A DNA stretch of 13,645 nucleotides from an uncultured Steroidobacteraceae bacterium (GCA_955652795.1 CATPBQ010000170.1:1-13645); one strand, 5' to 3'; positions 1 through 8,706 are shown, numbered from the stretch's first letter. Program-made: numbers and translations. Notes: generated by a model not told the origin, from the sequence alone.

Positions 1-44
1 AAGTTTGGGTCTGAGTGGCGCGCACGCGTACCATTGACGGTTCA

Positions 45-2900
<2,856 letters not shown>

Positions 2901-2935
2901 TTATCTTACCTATGACACCCCAGATGGTAATGCGA

Positions 2936-2965
2936 TTGCAAATGCGAACCGTTCTCATCCATAAT
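2936..2965 (+). promoter_or_regulatory. Candidate sigma70 promoter of the feo operon
   Basis: A possible -35 TTGCAA (2936-2941, 4 of 6 consensus bases) and -10 CATAAT (2960-2965, 5 of 6) are separated by 18 bases. The Fur box fills the spacer, the normal position for Fur repression. Transcription would start near 2972, only a couple of bases before the feoA ATG at 2974. Assignment is by eye. Confidence 0.5.
2941..2959 (+). promoter_or_regulatory. Fur box upstream of feoA
   Basis: The 19 bases AATGCGAACCGTTCTCATC match the common gammaproteobacterial Fur-box form AATGAGAATCATTCTCATT at 15 of 19 positions. The core is a 7-1-7 inverted repeat, TGCGAAC-C-GTTCTCA, with 6 of 7 complementary pairs (2943-2957). 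It lies directly upstream of feoAB, the expected target of the ferric uptake regulator. Fe(II)-Fur binding here would block RNA polymerase and repress ferrous-iron uptake when iron is plentiful. Confidence 0.8.
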
Positions 2966-2973
2966 TAGCACCG

Positions 2974-3366
2974 ATGGACGCCGTCGCCGCACCTGAGGGT
3001 CTCGCTTTCGAACCGGGCTTCGTGAGCCTCGCCGCGCTGCCTCCGGGCACCACCGCACGGGTGGTCGGCGTCGGCTCGATCGCGTCGGCCCTGTCGGCGC
3101 TGGAGCGCCGGCTCCTCGAGTTCGGCTTCGTGAACGGCGAGCAGGTGGAAATCCTCGCCGAGGCGCGCCCGGGTCGTGATCCGTTCGTGGTGCGCGTCGG
3201 TCACACGACGCTCGCGCTGCGCCGGCGCGAGGCGCAGAGCGTGTGGGTAGAAATTCAGCACTCCGGGTCTGGCGCATCACCCCGCGAGGCACCTAGCGGC
3301 CTCAGCGAGAGGGTTGAGCTTCAGCACCCCGGCTCCAGCGCACCCAGGTCCGGACCGCCGCGATGA
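2974..3366 (+). CDS. feoA: FeoA, ferrous iron transport accessory protein
   Basis: FeoA is a small cytoplasmic SH3-like protein that works with the FeoB transporter. The product is 130 aa, against roughly 75-85 aa for most FeoA. The FeoA core runs from about residue 17 (VSLAALPPGTTARVVGV) to about 91, including LLEFGFVNGEQVEIL and the closing strand TLALRRREAQSVWVE. Residues after about 92 form a Ser/Pro/Gly-rich tail holding two copies of a short motif, IQHSGSGAS and LQHPGSSAP, 22 codons apart. The stop codon overlaps the feoB start (ATGA), so the two are probably translationally coupled. No Shine-Dalgarno precedes ATG 2974, and the candidate promoter would leave almost no leader, so translation may be leaderless. 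GTG 3022, at the edge of the core, is an alternative start but also lacks a ribosome binding site. Confidence 0.85.
   Translation: MDAVAAPEGLAFEPGFVSLAALPPGTTARVVGVGSIASALSALERRLLEFGFVNGEQVEILAEARPGRDPFVVRVGHTTLALRRREAQSVWVEIQHSGSGASPREAPSGLSERVELQHPGSSAPRSGPPR
3254..3342 (+). repeat. Imperfect 23-bp direct repeat in the 3' end of feoA
   Basis: Copy 1 is at 3254-3276 and copy 2 at 3320-3342. They match at 19 of 23 bases (both begin TTCAGCAC and end GCGCA) and are offset by 66 bases, so the duplication is in frame and repeats a QH-S/P-GS-A peptide. It looks like a local duplication in the low-complexity tail. Confidence 0.7.
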
Positions 3367-5285
3367 ACGCCCCCGCGGCCGCGGCATTGGCCGCGCCGCA
3401 GCTCAGTCTCTCGCTCATCGGCGTCCCCAACTGCGGCAAAACCGCGCTCTTCAACCGTCTGACGGGCAGCCGCCAGAAAGTCGCCAACTACCCGGGCGTC
3501 ACGGTCGAACGCAAGGAAGGCCGCCTGATCGGACCGCGCACCGGACGTATCTTCCGCGTTGTCGACCTGCCCGGCGCCTACAGCCTCGAGCCTGCGACAC
3601 TCGATGAGGCCATCGCCCGCGACGTCGTGCTCGGCCGGCACGCGACCGAGCCCGCGCCCGACCTGCTGGTGTGCGTGGTCGACGCGACCAACCTGCGCCT
3701 CAACCTGCGCCTGGTCCTGGAGCTGAAGCGCCTCGGGCGGCCCATCATCGTCGCCCTCAACATGAGCGACCTCGCCGCGCAGCGCGGCTACAGGCTCGAC
3801 CGCGCAGCGCTCGAGCGTGCGCTCGGTGTGCCGGTGGTGCCGACCGTCGCGGTACGCTCCGGCGGCGAGCGCGAGCTCGTGGCTGCCATCGACACTTACG
3901 GTTTCGCCACCGAAACGGCGCGCGCCCACGAGCGTCTCGAGCCCCAGCCTGCGGCGAGCGCCGCCGACATCGAAGCCACCCAGCGCGAAGTGCGCCGCGT
4001 GTTGCACGACAGCGGCTATCGCGTACCCGCGCGCCTCGCCGTGCTGTCGCGCCTCGACGCGGTGGTGCTCAATCCCATCGCGGGACCCGCGCTGCTCGCG
4101 ACCGTGCTGTTCCTCATGTTCCAGGCGGTGTTCAGCTGGGCCAAGGCACCACAGAACATCATCAACAGCGGCGTCCAGGGAATGAACGCCTGGCTGAGCG
4201 GGGTGCTGCCCCCGGGACCGCTGCGCAGCCTGCTGCTCGATGGCGTGGTCGCCGGCACCGGCAGTGTGCTGGTGTTCCTGCCGCAGATTCTCATCCTATT
4301 CCTGTTCATCCTCGCCCTGGAGGATTCCGGCTACCTGCCGCGCGCCGCGTTCATGCTCGATCGGCTCATGGGACGGGTGGGCCTCTCGGGCCGCGCGTTC
4401 ATTCCGCTGCTGTCGAGCTTCGCGTGCGCCATTCCCGGCATCATGGCGGCGCGTACCATCCCCTCCGCGCGCGATCGCCTTGCGACCATCATGATCGCGC
4501 CCCTCATGACCTGCTCGGCGCGCCTGCCGGTGTACGCACTGCTCATCGGCGCATTCATTCCGCAGCGCACCATCGGCATTTTCAACCTGCGGGGACTGGT
4601 GTTGTTTGCCCTGTACCTGGCCGGCGTCGTGAGCGCGCTGGCGGTGGCCTTCGTGCTGAAGCGCACCATGATGCGCGGCGAGTACCGGCCACTGCTGCTG
4701 GAGCTGCCCGAGTACCGCTGGCCGCACCTGCAGAACCTGGCGCTCGGCCTGTGGGAGCGCACGCGCATTTTCCTGACGCGCGTCGGCACCATCATCCTCA
4801 CGCTGATGGTGGTGCTGTGGTTCCTGGCGAGCTTCCCTGCGCCACCCGCCGGCGCGCCCGGCCCCGCCATCCAGTACAGCATCGCAGGGCTTCTCGGCCG
4901 CGGGCTCGAGTTCCTGTTCGCGCCCATCGGCTTCAACTGGCAGATCTCGATCGCGCTGGTGCCGGGGCTGGCGGCGCGCGAGGTGGCCGTGAGTGCGCTC
5001 GGCACTGTGTATGCCATGTCCGGCACGAACGACGTCGCCGGGGCGCTGAGCCCGGTCATCGCGCACGGCTGGAGCTGTGCCACCGGCCTGTCGCTGCTCG
5101 CCTGGTACGTGTTCGCGCCGCAGTGCCTGTCGACGCTCGCGGTCGTGAAGCGCGAAACCAACTCCTGGCGCTATCCGCTGTACATGGCGCTGTATCTGTT
5201 CGCGCTCGCGTATGCGGGCGCGTTTCTCACCTACCGCGTGGCGCTGATGCTCGGAGGCGGCGCGCCCTTGAGCACCGTGGCATGA
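3363..5285 (+). CDS. feoB: FeoB, ferrous iron transport GTPase/permease
   Basis: FeoB is the inner-membrane Fe(II) transporter with a cytoplasmic N-terminal GTPase. The product is 640 aa, a short form (E. coli FeoB is 773). G-domain motifs: G1 GVPNCGKT at 20-27, switch I NYPGVT with Thr47, G3 DLPG at 68-71 and G4 NMSD at 133-136. A helical linker region follows to about residue 235. The membrane half contains the FeoB signatures GYLPRAAFMLDRLMGRVGLSGRAFIPLLSSF, split here as GYLPRAAFMLDRLMG then LSGRAFIPLLSSFACAIPG, and the second gate segment ending LMTCSARLPVYALL. The last membrane helix, ending about RVALMLGGG, is present, so the protein seems complete. ATG 3363 overlaps the feoA stop, and the TGA at 5283-5285 overlaps the next gene's ATG. 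Confidence 0.96.
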   Translation: MNAPAAAALAAPQLSLSLIGVPNCGKTALFNRLTGSRQKVANYPGVTVERKEGRLIGPRTGRIFRVVDLPGAYSLEPATLDEAIARDVVLGRHATEPAPDLLVCVVDATNLRLNLRLVLELKRLGRPIIVALNMSDLAAQRGYRLDRAALERALGVPVVPTVAVRSGGERELVAAIDTYGFATETARAHERLEPQPAASAADIEATQREVRRVLHDSGYRVPARLAVLSRLDAVVLNPIAGPALLATVLFLMFQAVFSWAKAPQNIINSGVQGMNAWLSGVLPPGPLRSLLLDGVVAGTGSVLVFLPQILILFLFILALEDSGYLPRAAFMLDRLMGRVGLSGRAFIPLLSSFACAIPGIMAARTIPSARDRLATIMIAPLMTCSARLPVYALLIGAFIPQRTIGIFNLRGLVLFALYLAGVVSALAVAFVLKRTMMRGEYRPLLLELPEYRWPHLQNLALGLWERTRIFLTRVGTIILTLMVVLWFLASFPAPPAGAPGPAIQYSIAGLLGRGLEFLFAPIGFNWQISIALVPGLAAREVAVSALGTVYAMSGTNDVAGALSPVIAHGWSCATGLSLLAWYVFAPQCLSTLAVVKRETNSWRYPLYMALYLFALAYAGAFLTYRVALMLGGGAPLSTVA

Positions 5286-5548
5286 GCATGGTGCTGCAAC
5301 AGGTGTTGGTGGCAGTGCTGGTCACGGCCTGTGCGCTGTTCAGCGTCTGGCGGCTGCTGTCGGCGCGCCTGCGCCTGCGCTGCCTCGATGCTCTGGCCGC
5401 TCTGCCCGGCGCGCACACGGCGCGCTGGCTGACGGCGGCGCGGCGGCGTGCGCTGTCGCGGCTCGGCGCCGGCTGCGGCGCCTGTGCACAGCGCTCTACG
5501 CCGGGCGCGGTCTCCCGGAATCAAACACCTGGTGCACCTCACCGTTGA
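5282..5548 (+). CDS. Small single-TM CxxC protein downstream of feoB
   Basis: This is an 88-residue ORF whose ATG overlaps the feoB stop in ATGA. Residues 4-26 form one hydrophobic membrane helix (VLQQVLVAVLVTACALFSVW). A basic Arg/Ala/Leu-rich stretch follows, then a Cys pair in GCGAC (Cys65 and Cys68) and a Ser/Pro-rich end. It is not the winged-helix FeoC of enterobacteria. It resembles the small Cys-containing membrane proteins found after feoB in Xanthomonas-type and other genomes (DUF6587-like or FeoB-associated), but that family call is from memory. Overlap with feoB and Cys motif suggest an accessory role in Fe(II) uptake; the function is inferred. The last 53 bases overlap the convergent acetyltransferase gene. 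Confidence 0.65.
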   Translation: MSMVLQQVLVAVLVTACALFSVWRLLSARLRLRCLDALAALPGAHTARWLTAARRRALSRLGAGCGACAQRSTPGAVSRNQTPGAPHR

Positions 5549-6017
5549 CGATGCGCTCCTGGTAACTGCCGCGCGTGTAGCTCGAGACCACCCGGCGCCA
5601 GAAGTTCACGGCGTCGGCATTACGCAGGTACTCGGTGATTTCCCAGTATCCCGCGAAGCGGCTCAGGATCAGTTGCACGGCGGTCCGGCCGATACCCAGC
5701 CGGCGCCGCGCGCGCGCCACGAAAAACTCCGCCATGCGGTACTCGATGCGCGGCGGCGTGGCCGTGGCTACGATGCGCAACACGCGCGCAAAACCCACCG
5801 GCTCGGTGCCCTTGAGGATCACCAGCGGAAAGGTGTTTGGATCGCCGAACCAGTGTGCGATCAGATCCGGCTCGCGATGTCCCACCTCGCCGAGTTTGGG
5901 AAACAGCCCGGTGCCGGGATTCAGGTCATCCAGGTAATCGCGGTAGACGCTCTGGATCCACAAGCGGTCGGCCGGTGCCGCCCGGGCATCACGCACGCTG
6001 ACAGTCGCGGGAGTCAT
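5496..6017 (-). CDS. GNAT-family N-acetyltransferase
   Basis: The product is 173 aa with the GNAT fold layout. Acceptor-side strands include FPLVILKGTEPVGFARVL (residues 63-80) and IEYRMAEFFVARARRR (91-106), followed by the acetyl-CoA pyrophosphate-binding loop RRLGIGR at 105-111, which fits the Q/R-x-x-G-x-G/A signature. The motif-B region NADAVNFWRRV (133-143) follows. It would transfer an acetyl group from acetyl-CoA to an amine; the substrate cannot be told from sequence. ATG 6017 is the only good start near the first strand, with no strong Shine-Dalgarno. The gene converges on the feo locus and overlaps its last ORF by 53 bases. A hairpin upstream (6062-6089) separates it from the lipoprotein gene on the same strand. 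Confidence 0.85.
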   Translation of the reverse strand: MTPATVSVRDARAAPADRLWIQSVYRDYLDDLNPGTGLFPKLGEVGHREPDLIAHWFGDPNTFPLVILKGTEPVGFARVLRIVATATPPRIEYRMAEFFVARARRRLGIGRTAVQLILSRFAGYWEITEYLRNADAVNFWRRVVSSYTRGSYQERIVNGEVHQVFDSGRPRPA

Positions 6018-6061
6018 CGCTCGGAAGCTCTCAGTCTCGCGTCCCCCGAAACGAAACGGCC

Positions 6062-6089
6062 CGGACAGCTCGCGCGTGCGAGCCGTCCG
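6062..6089 (-). terminator. Hairpin downstream of the Ala/Pro-rich lipoprotein gene
   Basis: CGGAC (6062-6066) and GCTCG (6068-6072) pair with CGAGC (6079-6083) and GTCCG (6085-6089), around a 6-base loop and one A/C mismatch. On the minus strand it lies 30 bases after the lipoprotein stop and is followed by a short T-enriched stretch (GTTTCGTTTCG) rather than a clean T run. It may be a weak intrinsic terminator between the lipoprotein and acetyltransferase genes. Confidence 0.45.
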
Positions 6090-6119
6090 AGCCGTGGCTT
6101 CAGCCGTAAGCTATGAGGC

Positions 6120-6347
6120 TTACTGCTTCGGCGGCGGCGTCGTGTCAGCCGGCGGAGCGGCAGAACCTTCAGCAGGCTTGGTGGCGTCACCGGGCGCCGG
6201 TGCGGCCTGGCTGGCAGCGTCAGGAGCAGGTGTGGCGGCCGGAGCAGGAGGAGTTGCAGCCTGGTCTGGCGCTGCGGATTCCTGCTTCGCGCAGGCCGTG
6301 AGCATCAGCGCCGCAACGATTGCGCTAAGAGCAAGTTTGGTGTTCAT
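6120..6347 (-). CDS. Small Ala/Pro-rich lipoprotein, function unknown
   Basis: The product is 75 aa from ATG 6347. It starts MNTKLALSAIVAALMLTAC: Lys4, a hydrophobic core, and lipobox LTAC ending at Cys19, a clean signal-peptidase-II site. The mature part of about 57 residues is low complexity, almost entirely Ala, Pro, Gln, Thr, Asp and Gly, with no recognisable domain. A TTG at 6371 would add eight residues before the signal peptide and is less likely. I do not recognise a family; such tails often act as flexible linkers or periplasmic tethers, but that is not shown here. It is divergent from pepQ and has a 187-base upstream region with a hairpin. Confidence 0.7.
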   Translation of the reverse strand: MNTKLALSAIVAALMLTACAKQESAAPDQAATPPAPAATPAPDAASQAAPAPGDATKPAEGSAAPPADTTPPPKQ

Positions 6348-6390
6348 CGATCGGTACCCCGAGGGAAGCAAGAGTTGTGTTCATCGGACT

Positions 6391-6408
6391 ACGACCGTTT
6401 GCGGTCGT
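6391..6408. repeat. Perfect inverted repeat between the lipoprotein gene and pepQ
   Basis: ACGACCG (6391-6397) and CGGTCGT (6402-6408) are perfect 7-base inverted copies around the loop TTTG. They lie 44 bases upstream of the lipoprotein ATG and 127 bases upstream of pepQ. This could be an operator for one of the divergent genes, or an RNA hairpin in the lipoprotein leader. No T run follows on either strand, so a terminator is unlikely. Confidence 0.6.
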
Positions 6409-6442
6409 TCCCGCGCCCGTTCCTGGGCCGCGGAGCGCAAAT

Positions 6443-6470
6443 TCTATAGAAGTCCCGGTACGATTGGAAA
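6443..6470 (-). promoter_or_regulatory. Weak candidate promoter for the Ala/Pro-rich lipoprotein
   Basis: Read on the minus strand, TTTCCA (6470-6465) and TATAGA (6448-6443) each match 4 of 6 sigma70 consensus bases with a 16-base spacer. The -10 lies in the AT-rich palindrome TCTATAGA, which stands out in GC-rich sequence. The leader would be about 90 bases and include the 6391-6408 hairpin. Confidence 0.25.
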
Positions 6471-6534
6471 CCGAGGCGATGGCGTTACTGTCGGGGCAGG
6501 GCGACAGCTTGAGTCACCCGATACGGGGGTTGGA

Positions 6535-7899
6535 ATGATGTCCAGCGTTGAATCCACGTCCGAGCGCGAAGCCCGGCTCGGAGGCACTTTCGGTGCGCAT
6601 CTTGCGGCGGTGTGCGAGCGCTCGGCGCGCGCGCTGAGCGCATCCGGCTACGCGGGTCTTGTGGTGCATTCCGGTTCGCTCCTGGGCGTCTTCGAAGACG
6701 ACCGCACCTACCCGTTCGAGGCGAACGCCCCGTTCAAGGTGTGGGTCCCCCTGCAGGACGCCGCGGACTGCTTTGTCTGGTTCGAGCCCGGGTCGGCGCC
6801 GCGTCTGATCATTCATCGACCGGGGGACTACTGGCACAAGTCCGCAGAGCTGCCGCAGGCCTACTGGACCCGACACTTCGAGGTTCGCACCGCCACCGAC
6901 CGCGCGGGTGTGCGCGCGCAGCTGCCTGCCGACCTCTCCCGCGCCGCCTACATCGGCGATGCCCTTGCGGAACTGACGCGTTGGGGTATCGGCGCCATCA
7001 ACCCCCGGCACCTGATGCGCCGGCTGGACTATGCGCGCGCCGTCAAGACGCCCTACGAACTGGCGTGCCTGCGCGAGGCGAGCCGGCTCGGCGCCCGCGG
7101 GCACCTGGCCGCCGAGCGTGCCTTCACGGCGGGCGCCTCGGAATTCGAAATCGAGCTGGCGTTCCTCGAGGCTTGCGGGCAGCGCGAGCAGGAGCTGCCT
7201 TACAACCCCATCATCGCGCTGAACGCGGGCGGCGCCGTGCTGCACTACCAGGTGCTGGAGAAGCACCCGCCGCGCGAGCGGCACTCACTGCTGATCGACG
7301 CCGGCGCGGAATTCGCCGGCTATGCGAGCGACATCACCCGTACTCACTCGTACGAAGACGCGGACTTCGCGGCGCTCATCGGCCGCCTCGATCAGATGCA
7401 GCAGGCGCTGTGCGCCGGTGTGCGCGCTGGCGTCGACTGGCGCGACGTACACCTCAACGCCCACCAGCTCACCGGGGCACTGCTGCGCGAGGCAGACATC
7501 ACTCGCTGCGGCGCCGACGAGGCGGTTGCCACTGCGGTCACGAGTGTGTTCCTGCCGCACGGCATCGGGCATCTGCTCGGGCTCGAGGTGCATGACGTCG
7601 GCGGCTTCATGCGCTCGCCCGAGGGCGGGGACATCCCACGTCCGGATGGCCACCCTAACCTCAGGCTCACCCGCGTCCTCGAGGAGGGGTTTGTGGTGAC
7701 CATGGAGCCGGGGATCTATTTCATCGAGCAGCTGCTCGATGCTGCGCGGGCGGATGCTCGCGGCCGCCGCATCAACTGGTCGCGGGTCGCCGCCCTGGCA
7801 AAGTTCGGCGGGATCCGCATCGAGGACGACCTGGCCGTCACCCGCGAGGGCTGCGAGGACCTGACCCGCGAGGCGTTCCGCTCGCTTCAGCCGGCGTGA
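6535..7899 (+). CDS. pepQ: PepQ, Xaa-Pro dipeptidase (prolidase)
   Basis: PepQ is a cytoplasmic metallopeptidase that hydrolyses dipeptides with C-terminal proline. The product is 454 aa (E. coli PepQ is 443) and matches it along its length, e.g. HSGSLLGVFEDDRTYPFEAN near the N-terminus and YNPIIALNAGGAVLHY in the middle. The pita-bread catalytic domain shows all five dinuclear-metal ligands: Asp255 and Asp266 (LLIDAG, ASDITRTHS), His342 (PHGIGH), Glu391 (MEPGIYF) and Glu430 (GIRIEDD). The start is ATG 6535 or the adjacent ATG 6538, after a G-rich ribosome binding site (GGGGGTTGGA). The reading frame stays open back to 6076, but that stretch is antisense to the lipoprotein gene and is not PepQ-like. 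An imperfectly placed 6-bp hairpin (6488-6493 with 6502-6507) lies in the leader. The gene ends 7 bases from the convergent lipoprotein stop. Confidence 0.95.
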   Translation: MMSSVESTSEREARLGGTFGAHLAAVCERSARALSASGYAGLVVHSGSLLGVFEDDRTYPFEANAPFKVWVPLQDAADCFVWFEPGSAPRLIIHRPGDYWHKSAELPQAYWTRHFEVRTATDRAGVRAQLPADLSRAAYIGDALAELTRWGIGAINPRHLMRRLDYARAVKTPYELACLREASRLGARGHLAAERAFTAGASEFEIELAFLEACGQREQELPYNPIIALNAGGAVLHYQVLEKHPPRERHSLLIDAGAEFAGYASDITRTHSYEDADFAALIGRLDQMQQALCAGVRAGVDWRDVHLNAHQLTGALLREADITRCGADEAVATAVTSVFLPHGIGHLLGLEVHDVGGFMRSPEGGDIPRPDGHPNLRLTRVLEEGFVVTMEPGIYFIEQLLDAARADARGRRINWSRVAALAKFGGIRIEDDLAVTREGCEDLTREAFRSLQPA

Positions 7900-7906
7900 G
7901 GCCCGC

Positions 7907-8245
7907 TCAGAACGGCGGCCGCATCTGCCACTTGCCCTTATCGTCCTTGTAGAAATTGGCGCCGGGGAGGTTGCCGTAGAAGCCCGCCATCGTATTCGTC
8001 GATTCCACCTGCACCGAGAACGTGCAGTTGTAGCCCTGCCCAGTCGGCTTGTCGCACGCCTCCTTCTTGAAGAACTTGATCGAGATGGGTTCCGTGATGG
8101 TGGTCCCGGGCGGGTGATTCATCTCGTACAGCATGGCGGCCTTCATTTCGGCCTCGGTCGGCTCCCCGCCGGCTGCCGAACCACAGCCGCAAAGCGCCAA
8201 CGCCAACGCAGAACCCAGGGCCAGGTGTCTCAATCGCAAGCGCAT
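7907..8245 (-). CDS. Small putative lipoprotein with a conserved-looking Cys pair, function unknown
   Basis: The product is 112 aa from ATG 8245, preceded by the ribosome binding site AAGGGGG. It starts MRLRLRHLALGSALALALCGC: a basic n-region and hydrophobic core, with the probable lipidated Cys21 in the slightly atypical lipobox LCGC. The mature domain of about 90 residues has EAEMKAAMLYEMNHPPG, EPISIKFFKKEAC and GQGYNCTFSVQVES, and ends KDDKGKWQMRPPF. The two Cys near residues 64 and 74 could form a disulfide in the periplasm. The KWxM-type ending resembles small beta-sheet periplasmic proteins, but I cannot name a family. Starting at the in-frame codon at 8299 would put 18 residues before the signal peptide and is unlikely. 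It lies downstream of mscL on the same strand, with a hairpin between them. Confidence 0.75.
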   Translation of the reverse strand: MRLRLRHLALGSALALALCGCGSAAGGEPTEAEMKAAMLYEMNHPPGTTITEPISIKFFKKEACDKPTGQGYNCTFSVQVESTNTMAGFYGNLPGANFYKDDKGKWQMRPPF

Positions 8246-8262
8246 GGTCAGCCCCCTTCTAT

Positions 8263-8287
8263 CCCAAACGATCGTGGTGATCGTGGG
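8263..8287 (-). repeat. Bulged inverted repeat in the leader of the small lipoprotein gene
   Basis: CCC (8263-8265) and ACGATC (8268-8273) pair with GATCGT (8279-8284) and GGG (8285-8287) around the loop GTGGT, with a two-base bulge at 8266-8267. It ends 18 bases before the ATG at 8245, next to the ribosome binding site. The same segment also contains GATCGTGG twice in tandem. It may be an operator or a leader hairpin; no T run makes it a poor terminator for mscL. Confidence 0.45.
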
Positions 8288-8313
8288 TAATTGAAGCATA
8301 TTTGAAACAGAAT

Positions 8314-8706
8314 CTATCGTTTTGCCAGCAGATCCCTAATTTCCTGCAACAATGTCTCGGTCCGGGTAGGCCCAGGAGGTGGCGCGCTCGGGGCCGGCCG
8401 CTTGAGCCTGTTGATCGCCTTGATCACCATGAAGATCGACAGGGCGATCAGGACGAACTCGAAAATCGTCTGTAGGAATGCCCCGTACTTGAGCAACACC
8501 GGCTTGCCCGCAGCGCTGGTGGCGATCTGCACCCCCAGATCGGTGAAGTTGACGCTGCCGAGTATCGGCGACAGCGCCGGCATGACCACGTCCCCGACCA
8601 GGGAGGCTACGATCTTGCCGAAGGCGGTGCCAATCACGACGCCAACCGCCAGATCGACGACGCTGCCCTTCATTGCAAATTCTTTGAATTCTGAAGCCAG
8701 ACTCAT
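8314..8706 (-). CDS. mscL: MscL, large-conductance mechanosensitive channel
   Basis: MscL is a homopentameric inner-membrane channel that opens under high membrane tension and lets solutes out during osmotic downshock. The product is 130 aa (E. coli 136) and collinear with the E. coli protein. The N-terminal amphipathic helix SEFKEFAMKG is followed by TM1 (about 15-43) with the hydrophobic gate residues Leu19 and Val23 and Gly22. A periplasmic loop (about 45-74) leads to TM2 (about 75-100, FLQTIFEFVLIALSIFMVIK). A Pro-rich linker then leads to the C-terminal helix LLQEIRDLLAKR. The start ATG is fixed by a strong ribosome binding site GGAGGAGG. It follows rplQ on the same strand after 117 bases. 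In E. coli mscL also lies near rplQ (from memory), so the neighbourhood is partly conserved. Confidence 0.97.
   Translation of the reverse strand: MSLASEFKEFAMKGSVVDLAVGVVIGTAFGKIVASLVGDVVMPALSPILGSVNFTDLGVQIATSAAGKPVLLKYGAFLQTIFEFVLIALSIFMVIKAINRLKRPAPSAPPPGPTRTETLLQEIRDLLAKR

Noticed and set aside
15..44. GTG start for UvrA ten codons upstream
   Set aside because: It is possible, but the extra residues are not in the E. coli protein and no better ribosome binding site supports it.
3671..5281. Plus-strand open frame in another phase through most of feoB
   Set aside because: It is an Arg/Ala-rich shadow of feoB. Only its last part, from ATG 5282, is a plausible gene because it overlaps the feoB stop and encodes a membrane helix and a CxxC.
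6076..6534. Open frame extending PepQ by 153 residues at its N-terminus
   Set aside because: The extension is Gly/Ala-rich sequence antisense to the lipoprotein gene, has no PepQ similarity, and the family start plus a G-rich ribosome binding site fit ATG 6535.
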